Notes: a model not told the origin generated them from the sequence alone. DNA of 64,000 nt from Nocardia aurea (GCF_003123685.1 NZ_QCYJ01000033.1:1-64000); one strand, 5' to 3'. Positions 17,632 to 27,358 are shown, counted from the first letter of the stretch. A program made the numbers and translations.

Positions 17632-19049
17632 GGTCGACATCCGAAAATGACGCTGTCACCGATGATTTCGTCGGGTTCAGTACGCGCGTCGTGGTGGTGG
17701 GGATCTCCAGTGTCGCGGTCTTCGTCGCCGCTGCCGACGCGGTCGTGTTGAGCCTGCCCGGCGCAGCGTTGGCACACGATCTGTCCGCGCCCGTGCATCA
17801 GGTGAGTTGGGCGGTGACCGCGTACGCGGTGGCGTTCCTGGCGTGGCTGGCCGTGGCCGTGGCGGTCGTGGCTCGCCAGGGCATACAACCGAGTCTGGTG
17901 ACAGGGTTGATGGGGTTCGCGATCGCGTCCGGGGTGTGCGCGCTCGCTTCCACCAACCCGGTCTTGATCGGCGCACGTGCCGCCCAAGGGATGACCGCTG
18001 CGCTACTGGTCGCCGCCGCGACGGCCGCGGTGTCCTCGACGAGGCCCGCGCCGTCGCCGAAACACACAGCAACGATCCTGGCCGGTGCGGCTGTGGTGGC
18101 GGCGGTGATCGGACCCGCCGCAGGGGCGGTGGTGGTCGATTCTCTCGGGTGGCGGGCGCTGTTCGCGGTCAACGTGCCGGTGTGCATCGTGCTGAGTGTC
18201 GTGGCCGTGGCGGTACTGCCCGATCCGCGGCAGAACTGGTCCGCGCCGAGACCGGACTACCGAGGCGGGCTACTCCTGTCGGGCGCGATCACCGCGGTCG
18301 TCGCGGCAGCGTCGGGGGCACGACAGTGGCCGGGCCCGTTGTCGTGGCTGATCCTGCTGATCGGACTGTCCGCACTCGGCGTGGCCGTGCTCCGAACCAT
18401 CCCCGCGACAACGCAGTCGGGGCCCGGACCGCGATGGTTGTTCCAGGCGGTCGCCGTGGCCAGCCCGGTGACGTTCGTTGCCGGTCTGGCTGGGTTCGGG
18501 TATCTGCTGGCGGCGTCACTGCTGATGACCGGCCCTGGTCACGTCAACTGGCTCGACGCGGCCGGATGTGGCGGAGCGGTAAGCGCGACCGCGATCCTCG
18601 CCTCGTTCCCGGCGAGCCGACACCCGCGATCCTCCAGCCTGATCGTGGCCGGTTTCACCGGCCTCGCCGCCGCAGCCGCTGGGCTCACGCTCGTCTACCC
18701 CGAAATTGTCGGCACCGCACCGCAGTGGTGGGCGTGGACGGTGTCGGTGGTCCTGATCGGTGTCGGCATCGGCGCCAGCGCCACGACCCTGGCTATGCTC
18801 GCCGACCTCGTCCCGGCCACCGACGACCCGGAATCCGGCGTACGGACAGGTGTCGTCGGGCAGATCTGTGGCGCGGCCGGTGCCGCGGGCCTTGGTGCCG
18901 CGTTGACCTGCGCTGATCTGCTCGATCTGACGTTTCCGTTCTGGGCGATCCTGGCCGCCACCCTCGCCACCGCCGGTGTCGTGATCGCCTTGATCCCGGT
19001 CCCCGGCCCGGCGCGCATCACCGCAGCAGCAGGGGAGGGGACCCCGTGA
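17628..19049 (+). CDS. MFS transporter, DHA2-like exporter
   Basis: A 473-aa very hydrophobic protein with 12-14 predicted membrane helices. Family marks include ARAAQGMTAALL in the third/fourth helix region and IGPAAGAVVVDSLGWRALF followed by AVNVPV, corresponding to the GPxxGGx...WRxxFxxNxP signature of drug:H+ antiporters (EmrB/QacA group). It would export small molecules or lipids using the proton gradient. It overlaps the cutinase gene by 4 bp. Being between a secreted lipase-like enzyme and several oxygenases suggests export of the pathway's product or protection from its substrate. Confidence 0.75.
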   Translation: MRSTSENDAVTDDFVGFSTRVVVVGISSVAVFVAAADAVVLSLPGAALAHDLSAPVHQVSWAVTAYAVAFLAWLAVAVAVVARQGIQPSLVTGLMGFAIASGVCALASTNPVLIGARAAQGMTAALLVAAATAAVSSTRPAPSPKHTATILAGAAVVAAVIGPAAGAVVVDSLGWRALFAVNVPVCIVLSVVAVAVLPDPRQNWSAPRPDYRGGLLLSGAITAVVAAASGARQWPGPLSWLILLIGLSALGVAVLRTIPATTQSGPGPRWLFQAVAVASPVTFVAGLAGFGYLLAASLLMTGPGHVNWLDAAGCGGAVSATAILASFPASRHPRSSSLIVAGFTGLAAAAAGLTLVYPEIVGTAPQWWAWTVSVVLIGVGIGASATTLAMLADLVPATDDPESGVRTGVVGQICGAAGAAGLGAALTCADLLDLTFPFWAILAATLATAGVVIALIPVPGPARITAAAGEGTP

Positions 19050-19419
19050 CCACCACGCCGGAACATCGGCAGTGCTCGAGCGTCGAACGTTCTCGAGACT
19101 GCGGTCCTGTCCGGATCGGATCCGAATCGACCACCCGAGGGTGGGAAGGGCACCGGCGACCGGGGAAACGTGTACCGGTCACAACAGACAACCCTGTCGA
19201 CTCGACGCGGCGAAGTAGTAGCCACACAGCGGAATTCACCGCAGTATCCGTGCCTTGCTGCGGATGTCGGGACCGATCACGCACGGTTGGCTGCTCTCTG
19301 CGAGGAACGAGAACCCGCCGCCGGTACCCCACACCCTCGACCACCGACCCTTTCGAACCCGCGGCCAGGGGACCGGAATCATCCGGCTCCCGGATGCCGC
19401 CGCGGGATCGGTGGTGGCG

Positions 19420-19722
19420 ATGACCGCGCAGATCGTCGGGCTGCTGGGACTGGCAGTGGTCGTGATCAATTCCGCGATCGGACTGACCACCGACGGACCC
19501 GTCCGTGCGACGGTTCGCCGCGTCGACGACCCAGGAGCGGCAGCGATGATCTCGCACACCGTCGCATCGGTGGTCGCCGCAGGTAGCGGGTGGGGGGTGG
19601 TGGCCGCGAACCTCGCGCTGGTTGTCGCCGGACACCGCCCTCGGCCCGTCACTGATGCTTGTCCTCGCAGGCGCCTACGCGACCGCCGTCCTGCTCACGC
19701 GGGGCTGGCAGGGGAGCGATGA
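19420..19722 (+). pseudogene. Small three-helix membrane protein, probably frameshifted
   Basis: From ATG 19420 the frame gives two membrane helices (MTAQIVGLLGLAVVVINSAI and ASVVAAGSGWGVVAANLALV). Near 19615-19630 codon-position composition switches to another frame, which supplies a third helix (LMLVLAGAYATAVLLTRGW) just before the next gene. Without the shift the C-terminus is Arg-rich, ending in TGA 19720-19722, which overlaps the next ATG. The 370 bp before it (19050-19419) contain a GTGA-coupled frame of weak composition that I do not call. Role unknown; it may be an auxiliary membrane subunit of the operon. Confidence 0.45.
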
Positions 19723-20810
19723 CGGTGACGACGGAATCCGAACTCGCACGACCGAAGACCCGCGACGACGACCGCCCCGTGGTGCCGTGGGTGTTGCTCG
19801 AGACCTCCGGCGGTCCCGACACCTACCGGGTGATCGCCGAAGGTCCGCACCCGCGCCGCCGTACCCGCATCGAACGCACACGGATCGCCGGGAGCAGTGT
19901 GGTCGCTCGTCGGCTGCCGGCAGTAATCGCCGCTGCCATCGCCACCGGCCACCAAAAGTCCGTCACCGCGCCGCGCGCCTCGGGGTATCCGATGCGGATC
20001 ACCGCCGTCCCGGTCACGGTCGGCACCGAGGTCTTGGCCGTCCAGGTGTGGGCCGGGGCCAGCACGACGCCGGTCCCGCCCAAACCGGCGGTAGGGACGG
20101 TGCTCTGGCCCGTCGATAGTCACGGGGTCGGTCTGACCTCGAGTGTGTTCGAGCGGATGATCGACAGCGACCGGGCCGCCGACGGGTGGCGGACCTTGCC
20201 GGACCTGACGCGCCACTTCGACCACATCGAGGACCGCAACGGCCTCCTCGGGCTGTTCGATGACACTGCCGAACCGCGTCAGTGGTCGGGCACCGTCGTC
20301 ACCACAGGTTTGGTGACGCGTGCACGGCGCACATTGTTCGTCGCCGCGCACAGCGTCGGCGTCGGTGCGGCCCGGGTGGTGCGTGCAGTGGCTACCGATG
20401 TCAGCGTGGCGCATCCGCCCTCGCCGCCGCGGGTCTCGATCCGGCTGCTCCGTCGGTTGCCGGTGCGCGGCGGGCACGGTATCGGTGTCCTCGACCTGAA
20501 ATCGGGTCTCGTCCATGAATGGGTCCATGCCGGCCCTGCCCCATTGCATCGGCTGGTGACCGAGATGGCCGTCGTGCATCCCGACGACCGGGCACAGTTG
20601 TGCGCGGCACGCACCGACCTGCTCACTGGGACCGACCACGCCCGCACGACCATCCGGATCCGGTTCGGCGTCGGCGTCGGCGGGCAGTGGATCACCGTGA
20701 ACGCCACCTGGGTGGTCCTGACCCGTGACGGTGCACCGCAAGCCATGGTCGACCTGCAGCTCGCCGAGGTGTCGCGGCGTCCCCGCGCGGCGAAGGCGTT
20801 CGAGCAGTGA
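19719..20810 (+). CDS. Sensor-like protein (DUF5593/GAF-PAS type)
   Basis: A 363-aa protein from ATG 19719 with GGGGAG upstream. The first ~130 residues are GAF-like (PWVLLETSGGPDTYRVIAEG). A second module contains VLWPVDSHGVGLTSSVFERM. The last ~100 residues (VLDLKSGLVHEWVHAGPAPL, then EMAVVHPDDRAQL) are PAS-like. Mycobacteriales have a family of such GAF/PAS-type proteins (DUF5593/DUF5628) with no output domain, thought to sense ligands. There is no HTH, kinase or cyclase motif here. Its place in front of two flavoenzymes suggests it senses a substrate or redox state, as inference. Confidence 0.6.
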   Translation: MTVTTESELARPKTRDDDRPVVPWVLLETSGGPDTYRVIAEGPHPRRRTRIERTRIAGSSVVARRLPAVIAAAIATGHQKSVTAPRASGYPMRITAVPVTVGTEVLAVQVWAGASTTPVPPKPAVGTVLWPVDSHGVGLTSSVFERMIDSDRAADGWRTLPDLTRHFDHIEDRNGLLGLFDDTAEPRQWSGTVVTTGLVTRARRTLFVAAHSVGVGAARVVRAVATDVSVAHPPSPPRVSIRLLRRLPVRGGHGIGVLDLKSGLVHEWVHAGPAPLHRLVTEMAVVHPDDRAQLCAARTDLLTGTDHARTTIRIRFGVGVGGQWITVNATWVVLTRDGAPQAMVDLQLAEVSRRPRAAKAFEQ

Positions 20811-20968
20811 CAGGCGCCCGAACAGCCGACCTCTTCGGGGCGCGGTGCAGGCAGAACCGTAGAGGTGGCGAGGGGTGCTGTCGCAGTGCGGGATTCGATC
20901 GACCGGGGGAATCACATTTGTCGCTGGCGTGGGTATCGACAGCACCCAAGATAAAGGAAACACCTCTC

Positions 20969-22489
20969 ATGGATGCCCATCTCAGAGTCGCTGTCGTCGG
21001 CGCGGGATTCGGCGGAATCGGCATGGGCGTGGCACTGCTACGCCACGGAATCCGCAACATCGCGCTCTTCGACAAAGCTACCGAACTGGGCGGGGTGTGG
21101 CGTGACAACACCTACCCCGGCTGTAACTGCGATGTCCCCGCCCACCTCTACAGCTTCTCCTTCGCGCCCTACCGCGATCCGGCGGTGCGGTATCCGGGCC
21201 GACCCGAGATCCTCGCCTACCTCCGCGACGTGGTCGAGACGTTCGGGCTCACGCCCTACCTGCAACTGAACACCGCGATCATCGACGCCCGCTACGACGA
21301 ACCCGGCAGCATCTGGCGGTTGACCACCTCGACCGGCCAGCGGTACACCGCCGACCACGTCGTCTTCGCCGTCGGCATGTTGCACCGACCGAAACTCCCC
21401 GTCATCGACGGCCTGGATGACTTCACCGGCCCGATCTTCCACACCGCCCGCTGGGACCACACCACCGACGTGACCGGACGCGATGTCGCCGTGATCGGCA
21501 CCGGAGCCAGTGCCGTGCAAGCGATCCCGCGTCTAGCCGCGTCGGCGCGGCGGGTGACGGTGTATCAGCGGACCCCAAATTGGGTGCTGCCCAAACCGGG
21601 CTATGACTTCGGCGCGGTGACCCGATGGGCGTTGAAATATCTGCCAGGCGCGCACCGTGCCTATAGGTGGGCGGTCGCTGCGGCCGCGCAGACGGTGTTG
21701 TGGCCGGTCATGGTGCGCGGCTGGTCGAGACGACCGATCGAGCTGCTGGCCCGCGCGCACCTGCGCCGTCAGGTCCGCGACCGGACACTACGGCAGGCGC
21801 TGACGCCGTCGCATCCGCTCGGCGCGAAACGGATCCTGCTGTCCAACGACTACTTCCCGGCGCTGACCCGCGACAACGTCGAACTCGTCACCACGGGGAT
21901 CGGGTCGATCTCCGAGAGCGCGATCCGGACCGTCGACGGCCTCACCCGACCGGCCGATGTCGTGGTGTGTGCCACGGGTTTCCGTGCCACCGAGTTCCTG
22001 GCCCCGATCCGGATCTGCGGTCGGGGCGGGCGGCTGCTGCAAGAACAGTGGGCAGACGGCGCGAAGGCGTATCTGGGGACAGCGGTGCCGGGGTTCCCGA
22101 ACCTGTTCATGATCGCCGGACCCGACACCTTCAACTCCGCGGGCTCCAACATCGCGATCAAGGAATCACAGATCCGCATGATCCTCGCAGCGATGCGATG
22201 GTCCGCTGAATCCGGTGCGAAGGCGATCGAACCGTCGGCCGCCGCGATGGCCGAGCACCAGCAGTGGTTACGGCAAGCCATGGACCGCACCGTCTGGCCC
22301 GACGGGGGACCCAGCTGGTACCGCACCGAGCAGGGGCGCGTGGTCGCGCCGTGGCCCGGCACCGCCACCGAATTCGATCACGCGGCACGACGAGACCCGG
22401 CGACCGTGTTCGAGCCGGTTCCGGCGCGGCAGGTGGTTGCCTGCTCGGCGGCCGATGTTCGCCGCGACACGGAAGTGGTGTCGGCATGA
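20969..22489 (+). CDS. Baeyer-Villiger-type flavin monooxygenase
   Basis: A 506-aa protein from ATG 20969, with AAGGAA 9 nt upstream. FAD-binding GAGFGGIGMG is at 11-20, a BVMO fingerprint FTGPIFHTARW is at ~152-162, and the NADPH-binding VIGTGASAVQ follows. PGCNCDVPAHLYSFSF is typical of the cyclohexanone/phenylacetone and EthA-like group. These enzymes use NADPH and O2 to insert oxygen next to a ketone or oxidise heteroatoms. Length is normal and all expected motifs are present. The ATGA overlap with the next gene points to coordinated expression with the FAD oxidoreductase. Confidence 0.85.
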   Translation: MDAHLRVAVVGAGFGGIGMGVALLRHGIRNIALFDKATELGGVWRDNTYPGCNCDVPAHLYSFSFAPYRDPAVRYPGRPEILAYLRDVVETFGLTPYLQLNTAIIDARYDEPGSIWRLTTSTGQRYTADHVVFAVGMLHRPKLPVIDGLDDFTGPIFHTARWDHTTDVTGRDVAVIGTGASAVQAIPRLAASARRVTVYQRTPNWVLPKPGYDFGAVTRWALKYLPGAHRAYRWAVAAAAQTVLWPVMVRGWSRRPIELLARAHLRRQVRDRTLRQALTPSHPLGAKRILLSNDYFPALTRDNVELVTTGIGSISESAIRTVDGLTRPADVVVCATGFRATEFLAPIRICGRGGRLLQEQWADGAKAYLGTAVPGFPNLFMIAGPDTFNSAGSNIAIKESQIRMILAAMRWSAESGAKAIEPSAAAMAEHQQWLRQAMDRTVWPDGGPSWYRTEQGRVVAPWPGTATEFDHAARRDPATVFEPVPARQVVACSAADVRRDTEVVSA

Positions 22490-23820
22490 GCACGAGCAAA
22501 CCTGCGGGTCGGGGCACCGCGGTGGTCATCGGTGGCGGTATGGCAGGGACGTTGGCGGCGTGGGCATTACGCGGGCACGCGAGCCGGATCATCGTCATCG
22601 AACGTGACCACTACCCCGAAGGACCCCAGTTCCGGGCGGGCACCCCGCAAGCCCGCCACGCACACCTGCTCCTGGAAGCCGGACATCGCCTGCTCGAGCA
22701 GATGTTCCCCGGGATCCGCGACGAACTCGTGGCGGCGGGCGCGACCATGGTGCCGATGGCGACCGGGCTGCGCTGGCTCGGTCCGGCGGGGTGGATGGCC
22801 AGCCACGACGCCGATATCGCGTTCCTGTCCTGCACCCGCGCACTGCTCGACCACGTGATCGTGCAGCGGGTCCGCGCCGCACCATCAATCCATTTCGAGC
22901 AGGGCACCAACGTCGTCGGCCTGACAGGCGGCCCGTACGTGATCGACGGCGTGCGGACCGTGGCGCGCGGCACCGGAGTGCGCAGTGTGATCGACGCGGA
23001 AATGGTCATCGACGCCTCCGGACGTTCCTCGGCCCTGCCCCGATGGCTCAAGGAACTACGGTGCCCGCCGGTCGCGGAAGAACGCGTCGACCCCAACGTG
23101 ATCTACCTGAGCCGCCTGTTCCACCGCGATCCCGACACCGACCCGGGATTCGGTGCCCTGTACCTGCAAACCCGAGCTCCCCTGCAGCGCGGAACCGGGT
23201 CGCTGTTACCTGTAGAAAACGGGCGATGGCTGTGCAGCCTCGGCAGCATGGCCGAAACCGAAAAGCTTTCCGGAGAACGTGGTTTCGACACGCTGCTGTC
23301 GCGGATGCGGGACCCGATCCTGCGGGAGACGATCGCCGGTCTGACTCCGGCGGGCGATATCCGAGGGTTCCGTCCCGGTGTCAGCGTTCGTCGACACTAT
23401 CAACGCACTGCCCCCGACGGTCTGGTCGTGCTCGGTGATGCCGAGACCAACTTCAACCCCGTCTACGGGCAAGGAATGACCGCGGCGGCGTTCGGCGCGC
23501 ACGCACTCCATGCCGCCGTCGCCGGGGTCGGCGGGATCGGTCACGACGCCGCGCGTGTGGCCCGCGCGCAAGTGGCGGCGGTGTCGCGGGACCCGTGGCT
23601 GATGTCGGCCGGTGAGGACGCCCGGTTCCCGCAGACCATCGGTGGCCCTTCCGGCGCGATGGCCCGCTGGCAGCACCGCTACCTCGACCGAGTCCTGTCC
23701 CACGCCACCCACGACCCCGCCGTCGCGGCCGCGTTTACCCGCGTGATGTCGCTGCTCGACCCACCCACCACGCTGCTGCGCCCCAGGGTGCTCGCTCCGG
23801 TCCTGCTCGGGATCAGGTGA
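22486..23820 (+). CDS. FAD-dependent oxidoreductase, epoxidase/hydroxylase-like
   Basis: A 444-aa protein. The N-terminal VVIGGGMAGTLAAWAL dinucleotide fold is followed by VIERDHYPEGPQFRAGTPQ and RHAHLLLEAG, then DASGRSSALPRWL. The C-terminal GDAETNFNPVYGQGMTAAAF is the second FAD motif of group A flavin monooxygenases and geranylgeranyl-reductase-like proteins. The RxGxPQxxHxH segment is common in actinobacterial FAD oxidoreductases acting on polyketides or lipids. The substrate is unknown. It overlaps the monooxygenase by 4 bp and is 6 bp from the MpaB-family gene, so the three oxidative enzymes probably act together. Confidence 0.75.
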   Translation: MSTSKPAGRGTAVVIGGGMAGTLAAWALRGHASRIIVIERDHYPEGPQFRAGTPQARHAHLLLEAGHRLLEQMFPGIRDELVAAGATMVPMATGLRWLGPAGWMASHDADIAFLSCTRALLDHVIVQRVRAAPSIHFEQGTNVVGLTGGPYVIDGVRTVARGTGVRSVIDAEMVIDASGRSSALPRWLKELRCPPVAEERVDPNVIYLSRLFHRDPDTDPGFGALYLQTRAPLQRGTGSLLPVENGRWLCSLGSMAETEKLSGERGFDTLLSRMRDPILRETIAGLTPAGDIRGFRPGVSVRRHYQRTAPDGLVVLGDAETNFNPVYGQGMTAAAFGAHALHAAVAGVGGIGHDAARVARAQVAAVSRDPWLMSAGEDARFPQTIGGPSGAMARWQHRYLDRVLSHATHDPAVAAAFTRVMSLLDPPTTLLRPRVLAPVLLGIR

Positions 23821-23826
23821 AACCAC

Positions 23827-25101
23827 ATGAACGGTCCCGAGCAGGCGTTCGCGCATCCACCGATGGTGACAGCCGGACTGCTGGGTGTCGCGGCACGACG
23901 CCTGGCACCGGGCGACATTCGGGCCAGCGCCGAACAATGCGCGGCCTATCTGCGCTACACCCGCCGCGGTGACCCGCCCGCCGACGCGGTGATCGCGATG
24001 ACACGCCGCCTGCCGGGCGGGCACGGGAGTCGAATGATCGACACCGCGATCGAGCAGGGCATCGACGCCGTGCCCGATCCGCCGCCCGAACTGGTCGCGT
24101 TCTTCGACTCGCTCGCCATGCCCTACTGGGTTGACACCGCCCAACTCGAGCTCGCCTCCCGGGTGACCGCGCGGACCGGTGCCGCGGGATTCACCGCGTT
24201 GACCATGGCATTGCTCGGCGGGTACCTCGCCTCCCGCGTCGCGAAGACCCTCGTGGCTTCCGGCGAACTCGAGCACATGGCACCACGACGACTCGCCGAG
24301 ACCGCCGCCTGGTTCGCCCAGGTCACAGACCTCGGCGGACTACAACCCGACGCCCCCGGATATAAAGCCACGCTGCGGGTGCGGCTGGTGCACGCGAAGG
24401 TCCGCGCCGGTTTGGCCGCCACACCCGGCTGGGACTTGAACGCGTGGCATCACCCGCTCAACCAGTCTCAGCTGGCCGGTACGACAATGCTTTTCGCGTG
24501 GTCGTTGATCAACGGCAGTCGTGCGCTCGGCCTGAAATTCACGGCTCGGGAACGGGCGGCTGTCTACCATCAGTGGCGCTATACCGGGTTTCTGCTCGGC
24601 ATAGACACAGCCATCTTACCTGTCGACGAAGCCGACGCCTGGAGACTCTGGTGGATCCAGGCACAGCTCGAGTTCGCAAACCCTGATCAGGATTCACAGC
24701 GACTCGCCCACGCCCTGATCCACGCTATCGGCCCGGTACTGGTGGGCAACAGCCGAGACCCGCTGTCACGGGCAGGACGAATCGCCGTGACCGAGGTCAT
24801 GTCCGCCTACGCACGCCTGGTCCTGGGCAGTGACCACGCCGACTTCCTCCGGCTCCCCGACCGAAAAAGCGTGCAGGCCTTCGTCATCGCCGCCGCGATA
24901 GCCACCGCCGCGCTGGAATACCCGCGTCGCGTCCTGCCCGGCGCTACCCGATGCGCGGAGACGCTGGGGCGCCACGCGCGATCCGCACTCACGTGCCGCA
25001 TGGCCACGACACAAGGACGCCGCACCGCCGCGCCGACCAACGGCGGCTACCGAGCCCATCCAGACACGTCGAACTCGAGAAGGACCAGAACATGCCCGTG
25101 A
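23827..25101 (+). CDS. MpaB/DUF2236-family oxygenase
   Basis: A 424-aa protein. A helical core carries the family pattern: DSLAMPYWVDTAQLELASRV, then YKATLRVRLVHAKVRAGL with a conserved His, and LNQSQLAGTTMLFAWSLING. MpaB proteins and latex-clearing proteins (Lcp) share this fold and bind b-type heme through a histidine, oxidising polyisoprene-like or secondary-metabolite substrates. There is no signal peptide. The C-terminal ~40 residues are basic and low complexity and extend 10 bp into the next gene. It is tightly linked to the two flavoenzymes. Confidence 0.75.
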   Translation: MNGPEQAFAHPPMVTAGLLGVAARRLAPGDIRASAEQCAAYLRYTRRGDPPADAVIAMTRRLPGGHGSRMIDTAIEQGIDAVPDPPPELVAFFDSLAMPYWVDTAQLELASRVTARTGAAGFTALTMALLGGYLASRVAKTLVASGELEHMAPRRLAETAAWFAQVTDLGGLQPDAPGYKATLRVRLVHAKVRAGLAATPGWDLNAWHHPLNQSQLAGTTMLFAWSLINGSRALGLKFTARERAAVYHQWRYTGFLLGIDTAILPVDEADAWRLWWIQAQLEFANPDQDSQRLAHALIHAIGPVLVGNSRDPLSRAGRIAVTEVMSAYARLVLGSDHADFLRLPDRKSVQAFVIAAAIATAALEYPRRVLPGATRCAETLGRHARSALTCRMATTQGRRTAAPTNGGYRAHPDTSNSRRTRTCP

Positions 25102-26144
25102 AACGATCCTCCATACTCCTCGCGGCGACCGGCATCGTGCTGCTCGGCGCCGCCACTGTCACACACTTCGCGGTGGCACCGTCCCTGACGAAGATCCCGG
25201 GCAGCCTCGACGACACCACCTCGTACGACGGGACCATGTCGATGCCGGACCCGGCCTCGCCGGGCAAGACCGTCGACCAGCCGATTGTGCTGGAACGTCG
25301 CGTACGAGCGGACTCCGTCGAAGGCAATACGGCGGTGATCACCCTCAGTACGGACGCCTACGCCGTGCCGAGAGACACCAACGCCGGTCCGCTCTCACGT
25401 GAGGTTCACCGGTACGCGGTGAACCGCGACGACTTCGGGCAGGCTGACCCGCCCTCCGGTGTCGAGGTCACCGATCAGCTCGGCGGCGCGGTGTTCGCCC
25501 TGCCCCGGAGCTTCGATCGACGCGACCACCGTCTCTTCGACGCCAATACCCGCCAAGCCGTCGCGCTGAACTACCTGTCCTCGGCCAGGATCAGTGGACG
25601 TTCGGCCGATACCTTCGGCGCCGAGAGCAGCGGCGCGGTCGCCGATCCCGCCCTGCTGGCGCAGTTGCGGGCCGGGTTCGGCTCCAAGGTCGGTACCGAC
25701 GGAACATCGGTGCCGACCGCTGTCGCTGTGGCCATGGGAATCCCCACGGACCGCCTCGCCGGGTTCGACACGGCCGCTCCGGTCACCTACAGGGTGCACA
25801 CCACCTGGCAGATCAGCGCCGACCGCGCCTTCGGGGTCGTGCTGGCCCTGACCCAAACGGTGCGGATCGACGCCGTCATCGGAGACGTCGCCGACCCGGT
25901 GTTGGTCACGACGCTGCAGAGGCTCGACGCTCACACCAGCGAGACGAGCATCGCCGACACCGCCGCCGCCCTCGACAGCAGCGCCACCAAACTCGCCCTG
26001 ATCGAGCAATGGATTCCCTTCGCCGCGGCCCTCATCGGACTCGGACTGCTCGTCATCGCGATCCTCCGACGCACCCCGACGACCGCAACCCAAACCCCAG
26101 CCACCTCCGAGTCACCGCGCCACGTACCCGCCGACCTCCGGTGA
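25092..26144 (+). CDS. DUF3068 (PorA-family) membrane-anchored protein
   Basis: A 350-aa protein from ATG 25092, preceded by AAGGA. The N-terminal helix ILLAATGIVLLGAATVTHFA and C-terminal helix PFAAALIGLGLLVIAIL flank a ~270-residue extracytoplasmic domain (LDDTTSYDGTMSMPDP, VEVTDQLGGAVFALPRSFDR). This two-anchor plan is that of DUF3068 proteins of mycolic-acid bacteria, annotated as PorA-family, exact role unsettled. It is the last cargo gene and is followed at 26150 by a strong hairpin. It suggests the operon acts at the cell envelope. Confidence 0.75.
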   Translation: MPVKRSSILLAATGIVLLGAATVTHFAVAPSLTKIPGSLDDTTSYDGTMSMPDPASPGKTVDQPIVLERRVRADSVEGNTAVITLSTDAYAVPRDTNAGPLSREVHRYAVNRDDFGQADPPSGVEVTDQLGGAVFALPRSFDRRDHRLFDANTRQAVALNYLSSARISGRSADTFGAESSGAVADPALLAQLRAGFGSKVGTDGTSVPTAVAVAMGIPTDRLAGFDTAAPVTYRVHTTWQISADRAFGVVLALTQTVRIDAVIGDVADPVLVTTLQRLDAHTSETSIADTAAALDSSATKLALIEQWIPFAAALIGLGLLVIAILRRTPTTATQTPATSESPRHVPADLR

Positions 26145-26149
26145 ACCCC

Positions 26150-26176
26150 GCGGCCCACTACTGGGCAGTGGGCCGC
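26150..26176 (+). terminator. Strong hairpin after the cargo operon
   Basis: Perfect 10-bp arms GCGGCCCACT (26150-26159) and AGTGGGCCGC (26167-26176) around a 7-nt loop, 5 bp after the DUF3068 stop. There is no T-run, as is common for actinobacterial terminators. Confidence 0.7.
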
Positions 26177-26432
26177 GCTCGCATCAACGGGTTCGGTCAC
26201 GTCGAACCCGGCGCTGTAGCGACCGATTCGACTGCCCTCTGTCTCCGGCGGCCGGAATCAGTACATGCCTGAACCTGCCCTACGAAATAGCTGCTTGCAG
26301 CCCTGCCGGGGCGAACCCCATGATCCGAGGACACCGTGACAATCGCTCGACCGCACGCCGTGGCTACCGCGAGATTCCCACTGAATACCGGCTTTCGGCC
26401 CGCGCCGCGCGGGAGCCGAGCGGAGGTCCGCC

Positions 26433-26702
26433 ATGCGAGATGAGTCCGGCCACGAGCAGCGTGGCATCCGGGAAAAGTCGAAGCCCGCACCGCGTCTGGT
26501 CTCCGGCACGGTCTCGGAGCTTCTGGACTTCTTCGGCAAATGCCCGCAGTGCGGATATTCCGCGACCGCGACCGAGTCGGTGTGCCGCTACGACAACGAC
26601 AGGGTCGACTCCAAGGTCTACGTCACCTGCGCGCTGCCATGCGGCTGGGGCGCAATGGCCGCGCCGGGCACACGGGCCGTGCGGTCGACACCTCGGCCGT
26701 AG
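26433..26702 (+). CDS. Small zinc-ribbon protein
   Basis: An 89-aa protein from ATG 26433, with GGAGG 6 nt upstream. VSELLDFFGKCPQCGYSATA gives a CxxC pair, and CALPCGW later gives two further cysteines, so one zinc site is likely. There is no signal peptide. It is separated from the cargo operon by the terminator and convergent with the next gene. Role unknown; regulatory or nucleic-acid binding is possible. Confidence 0.6.
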   Translation: MRDESGHEQRGIREKSKPAPRLVSGTVSELLDFFGKCPQCGYSATATESVCRYDNDRVDSKVYVTCALPCGWGAMAAPGTRAVRSTPRP

Positions 26703-26842
26703 ATGTGAACGACCGCAGGTCACGGCATCCCGCTACACACGGGTCGAGGTTTCCGCCGACATCCGCACCCGCGAGGCTACGTGCCGCACGACGGAACTAT
26801 CGCGATCGCACGGCCGACGCGGCGCGTGGCACCAGGCCCCTG

Positions 26843-27358
26843 TCAGCCGATGCTGGCGCAGGTCGTCGTCGCGTACTGGCCGGTCGCCGACTTTTCGTCC
26901 CGGGGGACCCCATCGACGAAAATGCGGCAGGTGACCCAGGTTCCGGTCGTCGACGCGCCCAACCCCACGTTGGTGAGGGTGGTGGTGTTGAGGATTGTCT
27001 TGCGCCACGGGGCCACGGCGGGAACGTCCTGGATCAGGCGAGACACCTCGTCGGAGTAGGTGACCGAGTTCAACGCTGGCGCGTCGGAATCGATTTCGTA
27101 GACAACGGTTCTGCTCGGGCTGGTCGGCGCAGTGGTCGTCGGGGCCACGACGGTGGGGGATGACACTGCCGTCGTGGGGGTGATCGTGGACGATGCGGAA
27201 GCCGCGGCGGGTGTGGCCTGCTCTTGGCCTGTGTGGGTGGTGCAGCCACCCAGCATCAGCACGAGAACAGCGGCGCTGATCCACCGTGAGGACTTGCGGC
27301 GTATCGGCGACTCGCGCCGAATCTGGTGCTGCGTGAGGGCAGGGGTGGTCGCGGTCAC
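26843..27358 (-). CDS. MmpS-like lipoprotein
   Basis: A 171-aa protein from GTG 27358, with GGAGG 4 nt upstream; an ATG at 27388 is in frame but has no ribosome-binding site. After a basic region, WISAAVLVLMLGGC is a lipoprotein signal with lipobox LGGC. A Thr/Ala/Pro-rich linker leads to a beta domain, VVYEIDSDAPALNSVTYSD and TTGTWVTCRIFVDGVPRDE. This matches the extracytoplasmic domain of MmpS-type proteins, which partner MmpL lipid exporters in mycobacteria. No MmpL is present here. It is anchored outside the membrane, divergent from the conjugation operon. Confidence 0.65.
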   Translation of the reverse strand: MTATTPALTQHQIRRESPIRRKSSRWISAAVLVLMLGGCTTHTGQEQATPAAASASSTITPTTAVSSPTVVAPTTTAPTSPSRTVVYEIDSDAPALNSVTYSDEVSRLIQDVPAVAPWRKTILNTTTLTNVGLGASTTGTWVTCRIFVDGVPRDEKSATGQYATTTCASIG

